A stretch of 64,000 nt of DNA. Source: Chrysaora quinquecirrha. Its lineage: Eukaryota > Cnidaria > Scyphozoa > Semaeostomeae > Pelagiidae. Positions 43,336 through 53,764 of the stretch are shown piece after piece. A program made the translations under genes and the position numbers. The stretch covers positions 1,177,180 through 1,241,179 of the forward strand of contig JACTAT010000004.1 of NCBI GenBank assembly GCA_014526335.1, written 5' to 3'. The notes beneath the pieces were generated by a model. That model searched no databases. It was not told where the DNA came from and worked only from the letters and a program-made list of their open reading frames with translations. Position 1 is the stretch's first letter. Every line of letters begins with the position of its first letter.

Positions 43336-43584
43336 AAACACTCTTTGCTTGCATACAGACGAAATTCTCTCTTTAGACCAACAGTTTGATTGGCATTAAA
43401 ACGATCTCAAGTCGCTTAATTTGCTATTCTCAACGCTTGTTCGACATGGCATCCCCAAAGATGATTTGTTCCATCAATAATTTTTGCTGAAGCTATGTTG
43501 CTAGAAGCAGTTCATGTTTATAGAGTGATAAGCTATTAAATCTTTTAAGAAAATTTTGTTGCTTCCTGAAAGTTGTGTTGCTGT

Positions 43585-43655
43585 GGCTTAGTGGTCTAAT
43601 GGTATGTTTCTCGCTTTCGGTGGACAGGCTCCAGTTTGGATTCCAAGCTAATCCC
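43585..43655 (+). pseudogene. tRNA-Pro pseudogene, 71-base decayed class
   Basis: Partner of 39283 in block 2. Confidence 0.85.
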
Positions 43656-43904
43656 AAACACTCTTTGCTTGCCAACAGGCGATATTCTCTCTTTAGAGTA
43701 ACATTTTGATTGGCATTAAAAAGATCTTAAGTAGCTTACTTTGTCATTCTCAACTTTTGTTCGACATTGCATACCCTAACGCGATTCGTTCCATCAATAA
43801 TTTTTGCTGAAGCTATGTTACTAGAAGCAGTTCATGTTTATAGGGTGATAAGTTATTAAATCTTGTAAGAAAATTTTGTTGCTTTCTAAAAGCTGTGTTG
43901 CTGT

Positions 43905-43976
43905 GGCTTAGTGGTCTAATAGTATGATTCTCGTTTTGGGTGCGAGAGGCTCCGGGTTCGATTCCCGGCTGAGCGC
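43905..43976 (+). tRNA. tRNA-Pro(TGG), acceptor end mutated
   Basis: Partner of 39603 with the same GAGCGC end and CTCGT anticodon stem. Confidence 0.65.
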
Positions 43977-44229
43977 AAACACTTTTTGCTTGCAAACAGA
44001 AGATATTCTCTCTTTAGACTAACATTTTGATTGGCATTAATAGTATCTTAAGTAGCTTACTTTGTCATTCTCAGCTTTTGTTCGACATTGCATACCCAAA
44101 CCTCATTCGTTCCATCAATAACTTTTGCTGAATCTTTGTTAGTAGAAGCAGTTCATGTTTATACAGAATGAGTTTTTAAGTAAATTCTTGCAAGAACATT
44201 TTCTTGCTTTCTAAAAGGTGTGTTGATGT

Positions 44230-44301
44230 GGCTTAGTGGTCTAATGGTATGATTCTCGCTTTGGGTGCGAGATGCTCCGAGTTCGATTCTCGGCTGAGCC
44301 C
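44230..44301 (+). tRNA. tRNA-Pro(TGG), compensated T stem
   Basis: T stem CCGAG now faces CTCGG, so the A is paired with T; the partner at 39928 has A-C here. All stems paired. Only T3 downstream. Confidence 0.82.
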
Positions 44302-44554
44302 AAGCACTTTGTGATTGCAAAAAGACGATATTCTCTCTTTATACTTACATTTTGATTAGCATTAAAACGATCTTAAGTAGCTTACTTTGTCATTCTTAAT
44401 TTTGTTCGACATTGCATGCCCAAAGATCATTTGTTGTTCCATCAATAGTTTTTGCTGAAGCTATGTTAGTAGAATTAGCTCATGTTTATAGAATGATCTT
44501 TTAAGTAAAATCTTGCAAGAACATTTTCTTGCTTTCTAAAAGCTTTGCTGCTGT

Positions 44555-44626
44555 GGCTTGGTGGTCTAATGGTATGATTCTCGCTTTGGGTGCGAGAGGC
44601 TCCGGGTTCGATTCCCGGATGAGCCC
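44555..44626 (+). tRNA. tRNA-Pro(TGG), acceptor variant
   Basis: Partner of 40253, same GGCTTGG and ATGAGCC acceptor strands. Confidence 0.75.
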
Positions 44627-44875
44627 AAACACTTTTTGCTTGCAAACAGACGAAATTTTCTCTTTAGACTAAATTTTTGATTGGCGTTAAAACGATCACA
44701 AGTAGCTTAATTTGTCATTCTTATCTTTTATTAGACATTGCAAGCCAAAATGTGATTCGTTCCACTAACATTTTTTGCTGATGTTCTGTTAATAGAGGCT
44801 GTTCATGTTTATAGAATGATCTGTTAAGTAATATTTTATAAGAAAATTTTGTTGCTTTCTGAAAGCTGCTTCTGT

Positions 44876-44946
44876 GGCTTAGTGGTCTAATGGTATGATT
44901 CTTGCTTTTGGTGAACAGGCTCCGGTTCGGATTCCAAGCAATTTCC
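44876..44946 (+). pseudogene. tRNA-Pro pseudogene, TTTTGGTGAACAGG subtype
   Basis: Partner of 40574; 3' acceptor strand missing. Confidence 0.85.
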
Positions 44947-45195
44947 AAACACTCTTTGCTTGCAAACAGACGATATTCTCTCTTTAGACTAACATTTTGA
45001 TTGGCATTAAAACGATCTTAAGTAGCTTACTTTGTCATTCTCAAATTTTGTTCGACATTGCATACCCAAACGTGATTCGTTCCATCAATAATTTTTGCTA
45101 AAGCTATGTTACTAGAGGCAGTTCATGTTTATAGAGTGATCAGTTATTAAATCTTGTAACAAAATTTTGTTGCTTCCAGAAAGTTGTGTTGCTGT

Positions 45196-45267
45196 GGCTT
45201 AGTGGTCTAATGGCATGATTCTCGCTTTGGGTGCGAGAGGCTCCGGGTTCGATTCCCGGCTGAGCCC
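45196..45267 (+). tRNA. tRNA-Pro(TGG)
   Basis: Complete; partner of 40894 with the GGCAT D loop. T5 follows. Confidence 0.9.
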
Positions 45268-45520
45268 TAACACTTTTTGCTTGCAAACAGAAGATATTCT
45301 CTCTTTAGACTAACATTTTTATTGGCATTAATAGGATCTTAAGTAGCTTACTTTGTCATTCTCAGCTATTGTTCGACATTGCATACCCAAACCGCATTTG
45401 TTCCATCAATAACTTTTGCTGAAGCTTTGTTAGTAGATGCAGTTCATGTTTACAGAATGATTTTTTTTAATTAAAATCTTGCAAGAACATTTTCTTGCTT
45501 TCTAAAAGGTGTGTTGATGT

Positions 45521-45592
45521 GGCTTAGTGGTCTAATGGTATGATTCTCGCTTTGGGTGCGAGAGGCTCCGGGTTCGTTTCCCGGCTGAGCCC
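45521..45592 (+). tRNA. tRNA-Pro(TGG), T58 variant
   Basis: All stems pair, but the T loop is TTCGTTT, so the invariant A58 is T and the B box is weakened. Confidence 0.65.
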
Positions 45593-45947
45593 ATGCACTT
45601 TTTGCTTGCAATCAGACGATATTCTCTCTTTAGACTAACATTTTGATGGGCATTAAAACGATCTTAAGTAGCTTACTTTGTCTTTCTCAACTTTTGCTCG
45701 ACATTGCATACCCAAACGTGATTCGTTCCATCAATAATTTTTCCTGAAGCTGGCATTAAAACAATCTGAAGTAGCTTACTGGTCATTATTAATTTTGTTC
45801 GACTTTGCATGCATAAACATCATTCGTTGTTCCATCATTAATTTTTGCTGAAGCTATGTTAGTAGAAGCAGTTCATGTTTATAGAATGATCTGGTAGGTA
45901 ACATTTTATAAGAGAATTTTCTTGCTTTCTGAAAGCTGTGTTGCTGT

Positions 45948-46019
45948 GGCTTAGTGGTCTAATGGTATGATTCTCGCTTTGGGTGCGAGAGGCTCCGGGT
46001 TCGATTCCCGGCTGAGCCC
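45948..46019 (+). tRNA. tRNA-Pro(TGG)
   Basis: Complete and canonical. Downstream CACTCTTTATTT has only T3 runs; the first T4 is about 30 bases on. Confidence 0.88.
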
Positions 46020-46269
46020 AAACACTCTTTATTTGCAAGCAGACGATATTTTCTCTTTAGAACAACATTTTGATTGGCATTAAAACAATCTTAAGTAGCT
46101 TACTTTGTCATTCTCAACTTTTGTTCGACATTGCATACCCAAATGTGATTCGTTCCATAAATAATTTTTGCTGAAGCTATATTAGTAGAAGCAGTTCATG
46201 TTTATAGAATGATTTTTTTAGTAAAATCTTGCAAGAACATCTTCTTGTTTCTAAAAGCTGTGTTGCTGT

Positions 46270-46341
46270 GTCTTAGAGGTCTATTGGTATGATTCTCGCT
46301 TTGGCTGCGAGAGGTTCCGGGTTAAATTCCCGGCTAAGCCC
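46270..46341 (+). tRNA. tRNA-Pro variant family (A56), G2 mutated
   Basis: Starts GTCTTAG, so the second acceptor pair is lost. Loop TTTGGCT and T loop TTAAATT as in the family. Confidence 0.4.
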
Positions 46342-46594
46342 AAAAAATTTTTGCTTGCAAACAGACGAAATTCCCTCTTTAAACAAACATTTTGATTGGC
46401 ATTAAAACGATCTCAAGTAGCTTACTTTGTTATTATTAATTTTCTTCGACATTGCATGCATGAACATCATTCGTTGTTCCATCAACAATTTTTGCTGAAG
46501 CTATGTTACCAGAAGCAGTTCTTGTTGATAGAATGATCTGTTAAGTAAAATTTTATAACAAAATTTTCTTGCTTTGTGAAATCTGTGTTGGTGT

Positions 46595-46665
46595 GGCTTA
46601 CTCGTCTAATGGTATGTTTCTCGCTTTCGGTGGACAGGCTCCAGTTTGGATTCCAAGCTAATCCC
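46595..46665 (+). pseudogene. tRNA-Pro pseudogene, 71-base decayed class
   Basis: GGCTTACTCG start; directly fused at its 3' end to GATTGGCATTAA, so about 70 bases of spacer are deleted. Confidence 0.85.
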
Positions 46666-46864
46666 ATGATTGGCATTAAAAAGATCTTAAGTAGCTTACT
46701 TTGTCATTCTCAACTTTTCTTCGACATTGCATACCCAAACGTGATTCGTTCCATCAATAATTTTTGCTGAAGCTATGTTACTAGAAGCAGTTCATGTTTA
46801 TAGGGTGATAAGTTATTAACTCTTGTAAAAAAATTTTGTTGCTTTCTAAAAGCTGTGTTGCTGT

Positions 46865-46936
46865 GGCTTAGTGGTCTAATGGTATGATTCTCGCTTTGGG
46901 TGCGAGAGGCTCCGGGTTCGATTCCCGGCTGAGCCC
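46865..46936 (+). tRNA. tRNA-Pro(TGG)
   Basis: Complete and canonical; T5 follows. First unit of the six-unit block. Confidence 0.93.
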
Positions 46937-47188
46937 AAACACTTTTTGCTTGCAAACAGAAGATATTCTCTCTTTAGACTAACATTTTGATTGGCATTAA
47001 TAGGATTTTAAGTAGCTTACTTTGTCATTCTCAGTTTTTGTTCGACATTGCATACCCAAACCTCATTCGTTCCATCAATAATTTTTGCTGAAGCTTTGTT
47101 AGTAGAAGCAGTTCATGTTTACAGAATGATTTCTTTAAGTAAATTCCTGCAAGAACATTTTCTTGCTTTCTAAAAGCTGTGTTGCTGT

Positions 47189-47260
47189 GGCTTAGTGGTC
47201 TAATGGTATGATTCTCGCTTTGGGTGTAAGAGGCTCCGTGTTCGATTCCCGGCTGAGCGC
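47189..47260 (+). tRNA. tRNA-Pro(TGG), decaying
   Basis: Anticodon stem CTCGC against GTAAG, T stem CCGTG against CCCGG, acceptor end GAGCGC, T3 only. Several arms weakened; probably a pseudogene. Confidence 0.45.
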
Positions 47261-47512
47261 AAACACTCTTTGCTTGAAAACAGACTATATTCTCTTTTTA
47301 GACCAACATTTTGATTGGCATTAAAACAATCTTAAGTAGCTTACTTTGTCATTCTCAACTTTTGTTCGACATTGCATACCCAAACGTCATTCGCTCCATC
47401 AATAATTTTTGCTAAAGCTTTGTTAGTAGAAGCAGTTCATGTTTACAGAATGATTTTTTTAAGTAAATACTTGCAAGAACATTTTCTTGCTTTCTAAAAG
47501 GTGTGTTGATGT

Positions 47513-47584
47513 GGCTTAGTGGTCTAATGGCATGATTCTCGCTTTGGCTGCGAGAGGTTCCGGGTTAAATTCCCGGCTAAGCCC
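47513..47584 (+). tRNA. tRNA-Pro variant family (A56)
   Basis: All stems pair; TTAAATT T loop, C at 37, GGCAT D loop. T6 follows. Confidence 0.55.
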
Positions 47585-47836
47585 AAAAATTTTTTGGTGG
47601 CAAACAGACGAAATTCTCTCTTTAAACAAACATTTTGATTGGCATTAAAACGATCTCAAGTAGCTTACATTGTCATTATTAATTTTGTTCGACATTGCAT
47701 GCATAAACATCATTCGTTGTTCCATCAACAATTTTGCTGAAGCTATGTTACTAGAAGCAGTTCATGTTTATAGAATGATTTGTTTAGTAAAATTTTATCA
47801 GAAAATTTTCTTGCTTTCTGAAAGCTGTGTTGCTGT

Positions 47837-47908
47837 GGCTTAGTGGTCTAATGGTATGATTCTCGCTTTGGGTGCGAGAGGCTCCGGGTTCGATTCCCGG
47901 CTGAGCCC
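47837..47908 (+). tRNA. tRNA-Pro(TGG)
   Basis: Complete and canonical; T4 follows. Confidence 0.92.
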
Positions 47909-48160
47909 AAAAACTTTTGCTTGCGAACAGACGAATTTCTCTCTTTAGACAAACAATTTGATTGGCATTAAAACAATCTGAAGTAGCTTACTTTGTCATT
48001 CTTAATTTTGCTTGACATTGCATGCCCAAACATCATTCGTTATCCTATCAAAAATTTTTGCTGAAGCTATGTTAGTAGAAGCAGTTTATGTTTATAGAAT
48101 GATCTTTTAAGTAAAATCTTGCAAGAACAGTTTCTTGCTTTCCAAAAGCTGTGTTGGTGT

Positions 48161-48232
48161 GGCTTAGTGGTCTAAGAGTATGATTCTCGCTTTGGGTGCG
48201 AGAGGCTCCGGGTTCGATTCCCGGCTGAGCCC
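48161..48232 (+). tRNA. tRNA-Pro(TGG)
   Basis: Complete; D loop TAAGAGTAT. T5 follows. Confidence 0.87.
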
Positions 48233-48487
48233 AAAAACTTTTTGCTTGCAAACAGACGCATTTCTCTCTTTAGACAAACAATTTGAATGGCATTAAAACG
48301 ATCTGAAGTAGCTTACTTTGTCATTCTTAATTTCGCTCGACATTGCATGCCCAAACATCATTCGTTGTTCCATCAATAATTTTTGCCGAAGCAATGTTAG
48401 TATAGAATCAGTTCATGTTTATAGAATGATCTTTTAAGTAAAATCTTGCAAGAAAATTTTCTTGCTTTCTGAAACCTGTGTTGCTGT

Positions 48488-48559
48488 GGCTTAGTGGTCT
48501 AATGGTATGATTCTCGCTTTGGTTGCGAGAGGCTCCGGGTTCGACTCCCGGCTGAGCCC
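48488..48559 (+). tRNA. tRNA-Pro(TGG), T37 and C59 variant
   Basis: All stems pair, but the anticodon loop is TTTGGTT (base 37 is T, normally a purine) and the T loop is TTCGACT. Confidence 0.65.
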
Positions 48560-48811
48560 AAAAACTTTTTGCTTGCAAACAGACTAATTTCTCTCTTTAG
48601 ACAAACAATTTGAATGGCATTAAAACGATCTGAAGTAGCTTACTTTGTCATTCTTAATTTTGCTCGACATTGCATGCCCAAACATCATTCGTTATCCGAT
48701 CAATAATTTTTGCTGAAGCTATGTTAGTAGAAGCAGTTTGTGTTTATAGAATGATCTTTTAAGTAAAATCTTGCATTAAAATTTCTTGCTTTCTGAAAGC
48801 TGTGTTGCTGT

Positions 48812-48883
48812 GGCTTAGTGGTCTAATGGTATGATTCTCGCTTTGGGTGCGAGAGGCTCCGGGTTCGATTCCCGGCTGAGCCC
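48812..48883 (+). tRNA. tRNA-Pro(TGG)
   Basis: Complete and canonical; T5 follows. Confidence 0.93.
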
Positions 48884-49135
48884 AAACACTTTTTGCTTGC
48901 AAACAGAAGATATTCTCTCTTTAGACTAACATTTTGATTGGCATTAATAGGATTTTAAGTAGCTTACTTTGTCATTCTCAGTTTTTGTTCGACATTGCAT
49001 ACCCAAACCTCATTCGTTCCATCAATAATTTTTGCTGAAGCTTTGTTAGTAGAAGCAGTTCATGTTTACAGAATGATTTCTTTAAGTAAATTCCTGCAAG
49101 AACATTTTCTTGCTTTCTAAAAGCTGTGTTGCTGT

Positions 49136-49207
49136 GGCTTAGTGGTCTAATGGTATGATTCTCGCTTTGGGTGCAAGAGGCTCCGTGTTCGATTCCCGGT
49201 TGAGCGC
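49136..49207 (+). tRNA. tRNA-Pro(TGG), decaying
   Basis: Partner of 47189: anticodon stem GCAAG side mismatched, CCGTG T stem, GTTGAGCGC end, T3 only. Confidence 0.45.
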
Positions 49208-49459
49208 AAACACTCTTTGCTTGAAAACAGACTATATTCTCTTTTTAGACCAACATTTTGATTGGCATTAAAACAATCTTAAGTAGCTTACTTTGTCATT
49301 CTCAACTTTTGTTCGACATTGCATACCCAAACGTCATTCGCTCCATCAATAATTTTTGCTAAAGCTTTGTTAGTAGAAGCAGTTCATGTTTACAGAATGA
49401 TTTTTTTAAGTAAATACTTGCAAGAACATTTTCTTGCTTTCTAAAAGGTGTGTTGATGT

Positions 49460-49531
49460 AGCTTAGTGGTCTAATGGCATGATTCTCGCTTTGGCTGCGA
49501 GAGGTTCCGGGTTAAATTCCCGGCTAAGCCC
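49460..49531 (+). tRNA. tRNA-Pro variant family (A56), G1 mutated
   Basis: Starts AGCTTAG, so the first acceptor pair is A-C. Otherwise as 47513. Confidence 0.42.
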
Positions 49532-49784
49532 AAAAATTTTTTGGTGGCAAACAGACGAAATTCTCTCTTTAAACAAACATTTTGATTGGCATTAAAACGA
49601 TCTCAAGTAGCTTACATTGTCATTATTAATTTTGTTCGACATTGCATGCATAAACATCATTCGTTGTTCCATCAACAATTTTTGCTGAAGCTATGTTACT
49701 AGAAGCAGTTCATGTTTATAGAATGATTTGTTTAGTAAAATTTTATCAGAAAATTTTCTTGCTTTCTGAAAGCTGTGTTGCTGT

Positions 49785-49856
49785 GGCTTAGTGGTCTAAT
49801 GGTATGATTCTCGCTTTGGGTGCGAGAGGCTCCGGGTTCGATTCCCGGCTGAGCCC
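49785..49856 (+). tRNA. tRNA-Pro(TGG)
   Basis: Complete and canonical; T5 follows. Confidence 0.93.
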
Positions 49857-50109
49857 AAAAACTTTTTGCTTGCGAACAGACGAATTTCTCTCTTTAGACA
49901 AACAATTTGATTGGCATTAAAACAATCTGAAGTAGCTTACTTTGTCATTCTTAATTTTGCTTGACATTGCATGCCCAAACATCATTCGTTATCCTATCAA
50001 AAATTTTTGCTGAAGCTATGTTAGTAGAAGCAGTTTATGTTTATAGAATGATCTTTTAAGTAAAATCTTGCAAGAACAGTTTCTTGCTTTCCAAAAGCTG
50101 TGTTGGTGT

Positions 50110-50181
50110 GGCTTAGTGGTCTAAGAGTATGATTCTCGCTTTGGGTGCGAGAGGCTCCGGGTTCGATTCCCGGCTGAGCCC
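50110..50181 (+). tRNA. tRNA-Pro(TGG)
   Basis: Complete; D loop TAAGAGTAT as in its partner at 48161. T5 follows. Confidence 0.87.
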
Positions 50182-50436
50182 AAAAACTTTTTGCTTGCAA
50201 ACAGACGAATTTCTCTCTTTAGACAAACAATTTGAATGGCATTAAAACGATCTGAAGTAGCTTACTTTGTCATTCTTAATTTCGCTCGACATTGCATGCC
50301 CAAACATCATTCGTTGTTCCATCAATAATTTTTGCCGAAGCAATGTTAGTATAGAATCAGTTCATGTTTATAGAATGATCTTTTAAGTAAAATCTTGCAA
50401 GAAAATTTTCTTGCTTTCTGAAACCTGTGTTGCTGT

Positions 50437-50508
50437 GGCTTAGTGGTCTAATGGTATGATTCTCGCTTTGGTTGCGAGAGGCTCCGGGTTCGACTCCCGG
50501 CTGAGCCC
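50437..50508 (+). tRNA. tRNA-Pro(TGG), T37 and C59 variant
   Basis: Partner of 48488 with the same TTTGGTT and TTCGACT loops. Last tRNA before the Gypsy insertion. Confidence 0.65.
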
Positions 50509-50682
50509 AAAAACTTTTTGCTTGCAAACAGACTAATTTCTCTCTTTAGACAAACAATTTGAATGGCATTAAAACGATCTGAAGTAGCTTACTTTGTCAT
50601 TCTTAATTTTGCTCGACATTGCATGCCCAAACATCATTCGTTATCCGATCAATAATTTTTGCTGAAGCTATGTTAGTAGAAG

Positions 50683-50866
50683 TGTTGCGATAGTCAATGT
50701 TGTGGATTTGAAACAAGAAAGTATTGATTGAAAATTTGCAGCGGAAGAATATATTATCTCAATAACTCCTTGTTACAAAAAGCGATCGCCTATTTTCAAG
50801 AATCAAAAAAATCAAAAAAAATCCAACGGTTACACAAAAAAACGTGCTCTGACCCAGTCCTCCACA
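50683..50866 (-). repeat. Gypsy 3' LTR
   Basis: Pair of 57838-58021; abuts the polypurine tract at 50867. Confidence 0.95.
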
Positions 50867-50878
50867 CTCTCCCCCTCT
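50867..50878 (-). other. Gypsy polypurine tract
   Basis: The minus strand reads AGAGGGGGAGAG immediately before the 3' LTR, the expected plus-strand primer. Confidence 0.8.
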
Positions 50879-51530
50879 AAACTAAAGAAGTGGTCCAGAG
50901 GACAGAATGTTATAGCTTGAAGCTAAAAAGTTGTATTTATATAAAGAGTCCTAAGAGTCCTTTCTTGATCTTCTTTCTTCTAAAAGTGTTCTATGTAACA
51001 TCGCAAGACGGTGGTACCGAGTCCGTTGTAATGTTCTTCACACTTCAGAAACAAAATCTTTGGCAAGTCTCCAGTAAGTTTTCTCTTTCTTCTTTGCCAA
51101 CTGGGAATACGAATGCGTAAGTCGCGTTCAAGATAGTTCTGTCCAAGATCTAATGATCTCTGACTATACGAGCAATTTACTCTTTAAAGGTTAGGAGTGC
51201 GAATTGAAGTTACGGAGGTTCTGGAACAATAAGTCAGCAGTTATAAATACGATAAAATACTAATTCTCCTGAGCGTCGTATCGGTAAGGAACCACAACTT
51301 TTACGAATGTATCTGACGACAATGACGATATCTTCTGTGAAGTTGACTTATGACAACGACATAAGTGGGTGCTTAGGATTGAACTCCTTTTACAGTCACG
51401 GTGGAAATACGTGCTTTATAGTTCCCTCATATCCGACAGGTATGACGACAGGTCTTTCAGAAAAAATGTAAATATTGTACTTTTAAAATAAATAACGCGA
51501 ATATCAATAGCTTTTCAATTCTGAAGTATT

Positions 51531-52553
51531 TTAAGTCATAACAAGTGGCGGTGGAGCTGGGTGTCCATAAGGTACAAAACCATACGCAAGTGGATACCCG
51601 AAATTCGGATAGAAGAGTTTCGGAGTGCAAGCGATGTTTTGGACGTTATACTGTGGAAACGAAATCGGATTTCCCAACCTCGTATACTGCAGGGTATCTG
51701 GAGGACGACGATAACGTTGCGGGTGCACATACTCGCGTGGTGATGACACTAATGGTGATGTGGGACTCGAGTCACCGACTACTTGTTCTAAGTCTTCTGC
51801 AGGAGTATCAGGAGATGTCTGGTGCTCATGTATTTCTGGCGTAGCCGGCAGTGCTTCTGGAGTTGGTCCACTCTCAGCAGTATCTGCATTGTCTACAGCT
51901 TCACTCTCATTGCTAGCATTTGACCTAGCATTGCCAACACTTTCTTGCTGCAGGCTTTCTTCAGGATTTTGGGCTGAATGTCTTGCTGGTGTTACGGCGT
52001 TTAAATGACGATTTGGAACAAAGATCAGAGCGTCATCTTCATCGTCAGAAGAATACTGTGTTTCAACAAACCTATTCTGGTCATTCCTTGGCTGACGTCG
52101 CCTCTGTTGGTTGTTACGGTTCTCCGTCTTGTTCCTCATATTTTGGCCGTTGCTGGGTGGGATCTCGATTGGCAACTCGTTGCACGGTAGAAGCAAGTTG
52201 CGATGCAAAACACGTGTTCGGGAACTCGGATCTTTCTCAGAAACAACTTCGTAAACGGGACTGCTTTCATTCAAACGTCGGACCACTCTGTGTACGTCCT
52301 GTTCCCAATGGGCTCTTAGTTTTCCTGGCCCTCCGCGCTCACTGAGGTTGCGAACTAGTACCCGATCATTTTCTTGTAATATACTTGATGGTACTCGAGG
52401 GTCATAACTGTCCTTTGCTCTTGCCTGTGAAGCTTGTGAACGGTCGGATGCTATTTGGTATGCCTCTTTCATTGCTGTTTTCCATCTTTTCGCATATTCC
52501 GAGTGATCTGCTCTCCTAGTTGAACTCCATGATCGACTTGTTTTAAAGATCAA
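51531..52553 (-). CDS. Gypsy integrase C-terminal domain and disordered tail
   Basis: 340 codons. [20 protein letters not shown] and [20 protein letters not shown] form the GPY/F-like C-terminal domain. About 200 residues of acidic, Ser/Glu/Pro-rich disordered tail follow, ending in a Tyr/Pro/Gly-rich segment. Confidence 0.88.
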   Translation of the reverse strand: MIFKTSRSWSSTRRADHSEYAKRWKTAMKEAYQIASDRSQASQARAKDSYDPRVPSSILQENDRVLVRNLSERGGPGKLRAHWEQDVHRVVRRLNESSPVYEVVSEKDPSSRTRVLHRNLLLPCNELPIEIPPSNGQNMRNKTENRNNQQRRRQPRNDQNRFVETQYSSDDEDDALIFVPNRHLNAVTPARHSAQNPEESLQQESVGNARSNASNESEAVDNADTAESGPTPEALPATPEIHEHQTSPDTPAEDLEQVVGDSSPTSPLVSSPREYVHPQRYRRPPDTLQYTRLGNPISFPQYNVQNIACTPKLFYPNFGYPLAYGFVPYGHPAPPPLVMT

Positions 52554-53764
52554 ATCAACAGGTAGCCTTGGATCACGTCCAAAGAGTAAGAAAATGGTGA
52601 AAAGCCTGTACTAGAGTGCTTGGTACAATTGTAAGCGTGTGTAACTTTGTTCAGGTAATCAGCCCAGCGAGACTTCTTGTTTTCTGGAAGTGTTCTTAAC
52701 ATGCCTAGCAAGGTTTGGTTGAAGCGTTCAACCTGGCCGTTGCCTTGTGGGTGATACGGTGTTGTTCGTGAGTGGCCCACACCACAAAGTGCCTCAAGAT
52801 TTGCCATCAGCTCATTTTCAAACTCCCCTCCCTGGTCATGATGGAGGCGGCCAGGGAAGCCAAAGCGTAGGATAAAATCATTATATATCTTACTAGCAAC
52901 AGTCTTGGCCGATTTGTTCTTTGTAGCATATGTTTGCGCGAACCTTGTGAAGTGGTCCATAATAACCAGCACATATTCATAACCTCCCACACTTTTTTCG
53001 AGGTGAAGAAAGTCTATTGAGACAAGTTCGAATGGTTGGGTGGTCACAATACTCTGTAATGGTGCTCTTCCTTGGATGTGCGGCTTTCTTTGTTTGATAC
53101 AGGAACAATGTTTGGCAATGAAAGTCTCAATGTCTTGTCGCATGTAAGGCCAGTAAAACCGTTGGACTGCTAACTGTATAACACGATCACTGCTCAAATG
53201 ACCCATTTCACTGTGTAATTCTTGATATATAACACGATGAAACTTCTTTGGCAGCACAATTTGATTGTTTTCACTGGTCTTTCGACACAGAAGCCCCTCG
53301 TCTGAGATGTACAGTTTCTCCCAATCCCGCATCAATATTCTGACTCCTGGGGCTGCATGTGTGATTACGTCCTTTGAGGGCTTTTCTCCCTTGGCTTTAA
53401 ATCGCAGCACCGGAGCAATAATGGAATCCGACTGTTGGGCTTGCAAGATATCATTTGATGTGATGGTCGTAAACACGAGTCCATTTGAACCGGCTGGTTG
53501 CTGATCAAGTTCTACAGCTTCAGCACTGGTGGGTAGACACATTATCCAGGGCACTAGGCCATTGTGCTGTGCCGACATAGCTACAGCTGTAGCTTGAAGA
53601 ATATCAGGTGACAATTCATTTGTACACAATTTCATCACATCCTCTATGTTACTTGGCATTCTTGAAAGAACATCAGCATCAACGTTTGTCTTTCCTGGTC
53701 TATACTTTACTGTGAACCGGAAATCAGCAAGCTCTGATACCCAGCGATGTCCTGTCGCATTCAA
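52550..53764 (-). CDS. Gypsy RNase H end and integrase
   Basis: 404 codons. Starts with the RNase H end ([17 protein letters not shown]). The integrase zinc finger has HSEMGH and the cysteine pair in KHCSCIKQ. The core has [13 protein letters not shown] (first Asp), [15 protein letters not shown] (second Asp) and [20 protein letters not shown] (Glu), the DDE triad. The frame slips near 52592 at a T run, one base from the C-terminal piece. Confidence 0.93.
   Translation of the reverse strand: MNATGHRWVSELADFRFTVKYRPGKTNVDADVLSRMPSNIEDVMKLCTNELSPDILQATAVAMSAQHNGLVPWIMCLPTSAEAVELDQQPAGSNGLVFTTITSNDILQAQQSDSIIAPVLRFKAKGEKPSKDVITHAAPGVRILMRDWEKLYISDEGLLCRKTSENNQIVLPKKFHRVIYQELHSEMGHLSSDRVIQLAVQRFYWPYMRQDIETFIAKHCSCIKQRKPHIQGRAPLQSIVTTQPFELVSIDFLHLEKSVGGYEYVLVIMDHFTRFAQTYATKNKSAKTVASKIYNDFILRFGFPGRLHHDQGGEFENELMANLEALCGVGHSRTTPYHPQGNGQVERFNQTLLGMLRTLPENKKSRWADYLNKVTHAYNCTKHSSTGFSPFSYSLDVIQGYLLI

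Larger units (their letters stand above)
41590..45890 (+). repeat. Block duplication, copy 2 (4.3 kb)
   Basis: Direct tandem partner of 37290-41590 with near identity, including shared oddities such as the GAGCGC acceptor end and the spacer deletion at about 45740. Confidence 0.85.
46865..48811 (+). repeat. Six-unit block duplication, copy 1 (1.95 kb)
   Basis: Six tRNA units (46865, 47189, 47513, 47837, 48161, 48488) are repeated at +1947 to +1949. The junctions fall at a tRNA gene, fitting unequal crossover between tRNA copies. Confidence 0.85.

Noticed and set aside
39191..43675. Identical 60-codon minus-strand frames at 39191-39373 and 43493-43675, and similar ones at 39511, 43813, 46773, 60326 and 62230
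   Set aside because: They are the antisense of tRNA-Pro units and repeat because the units repeat. Composition follows the tRNA sequence; no protein signal.
51545..52345. Several + frames opposite the Gypsy tail
   Set aside because: Shadows of the 340-codon minus frame; no motif.
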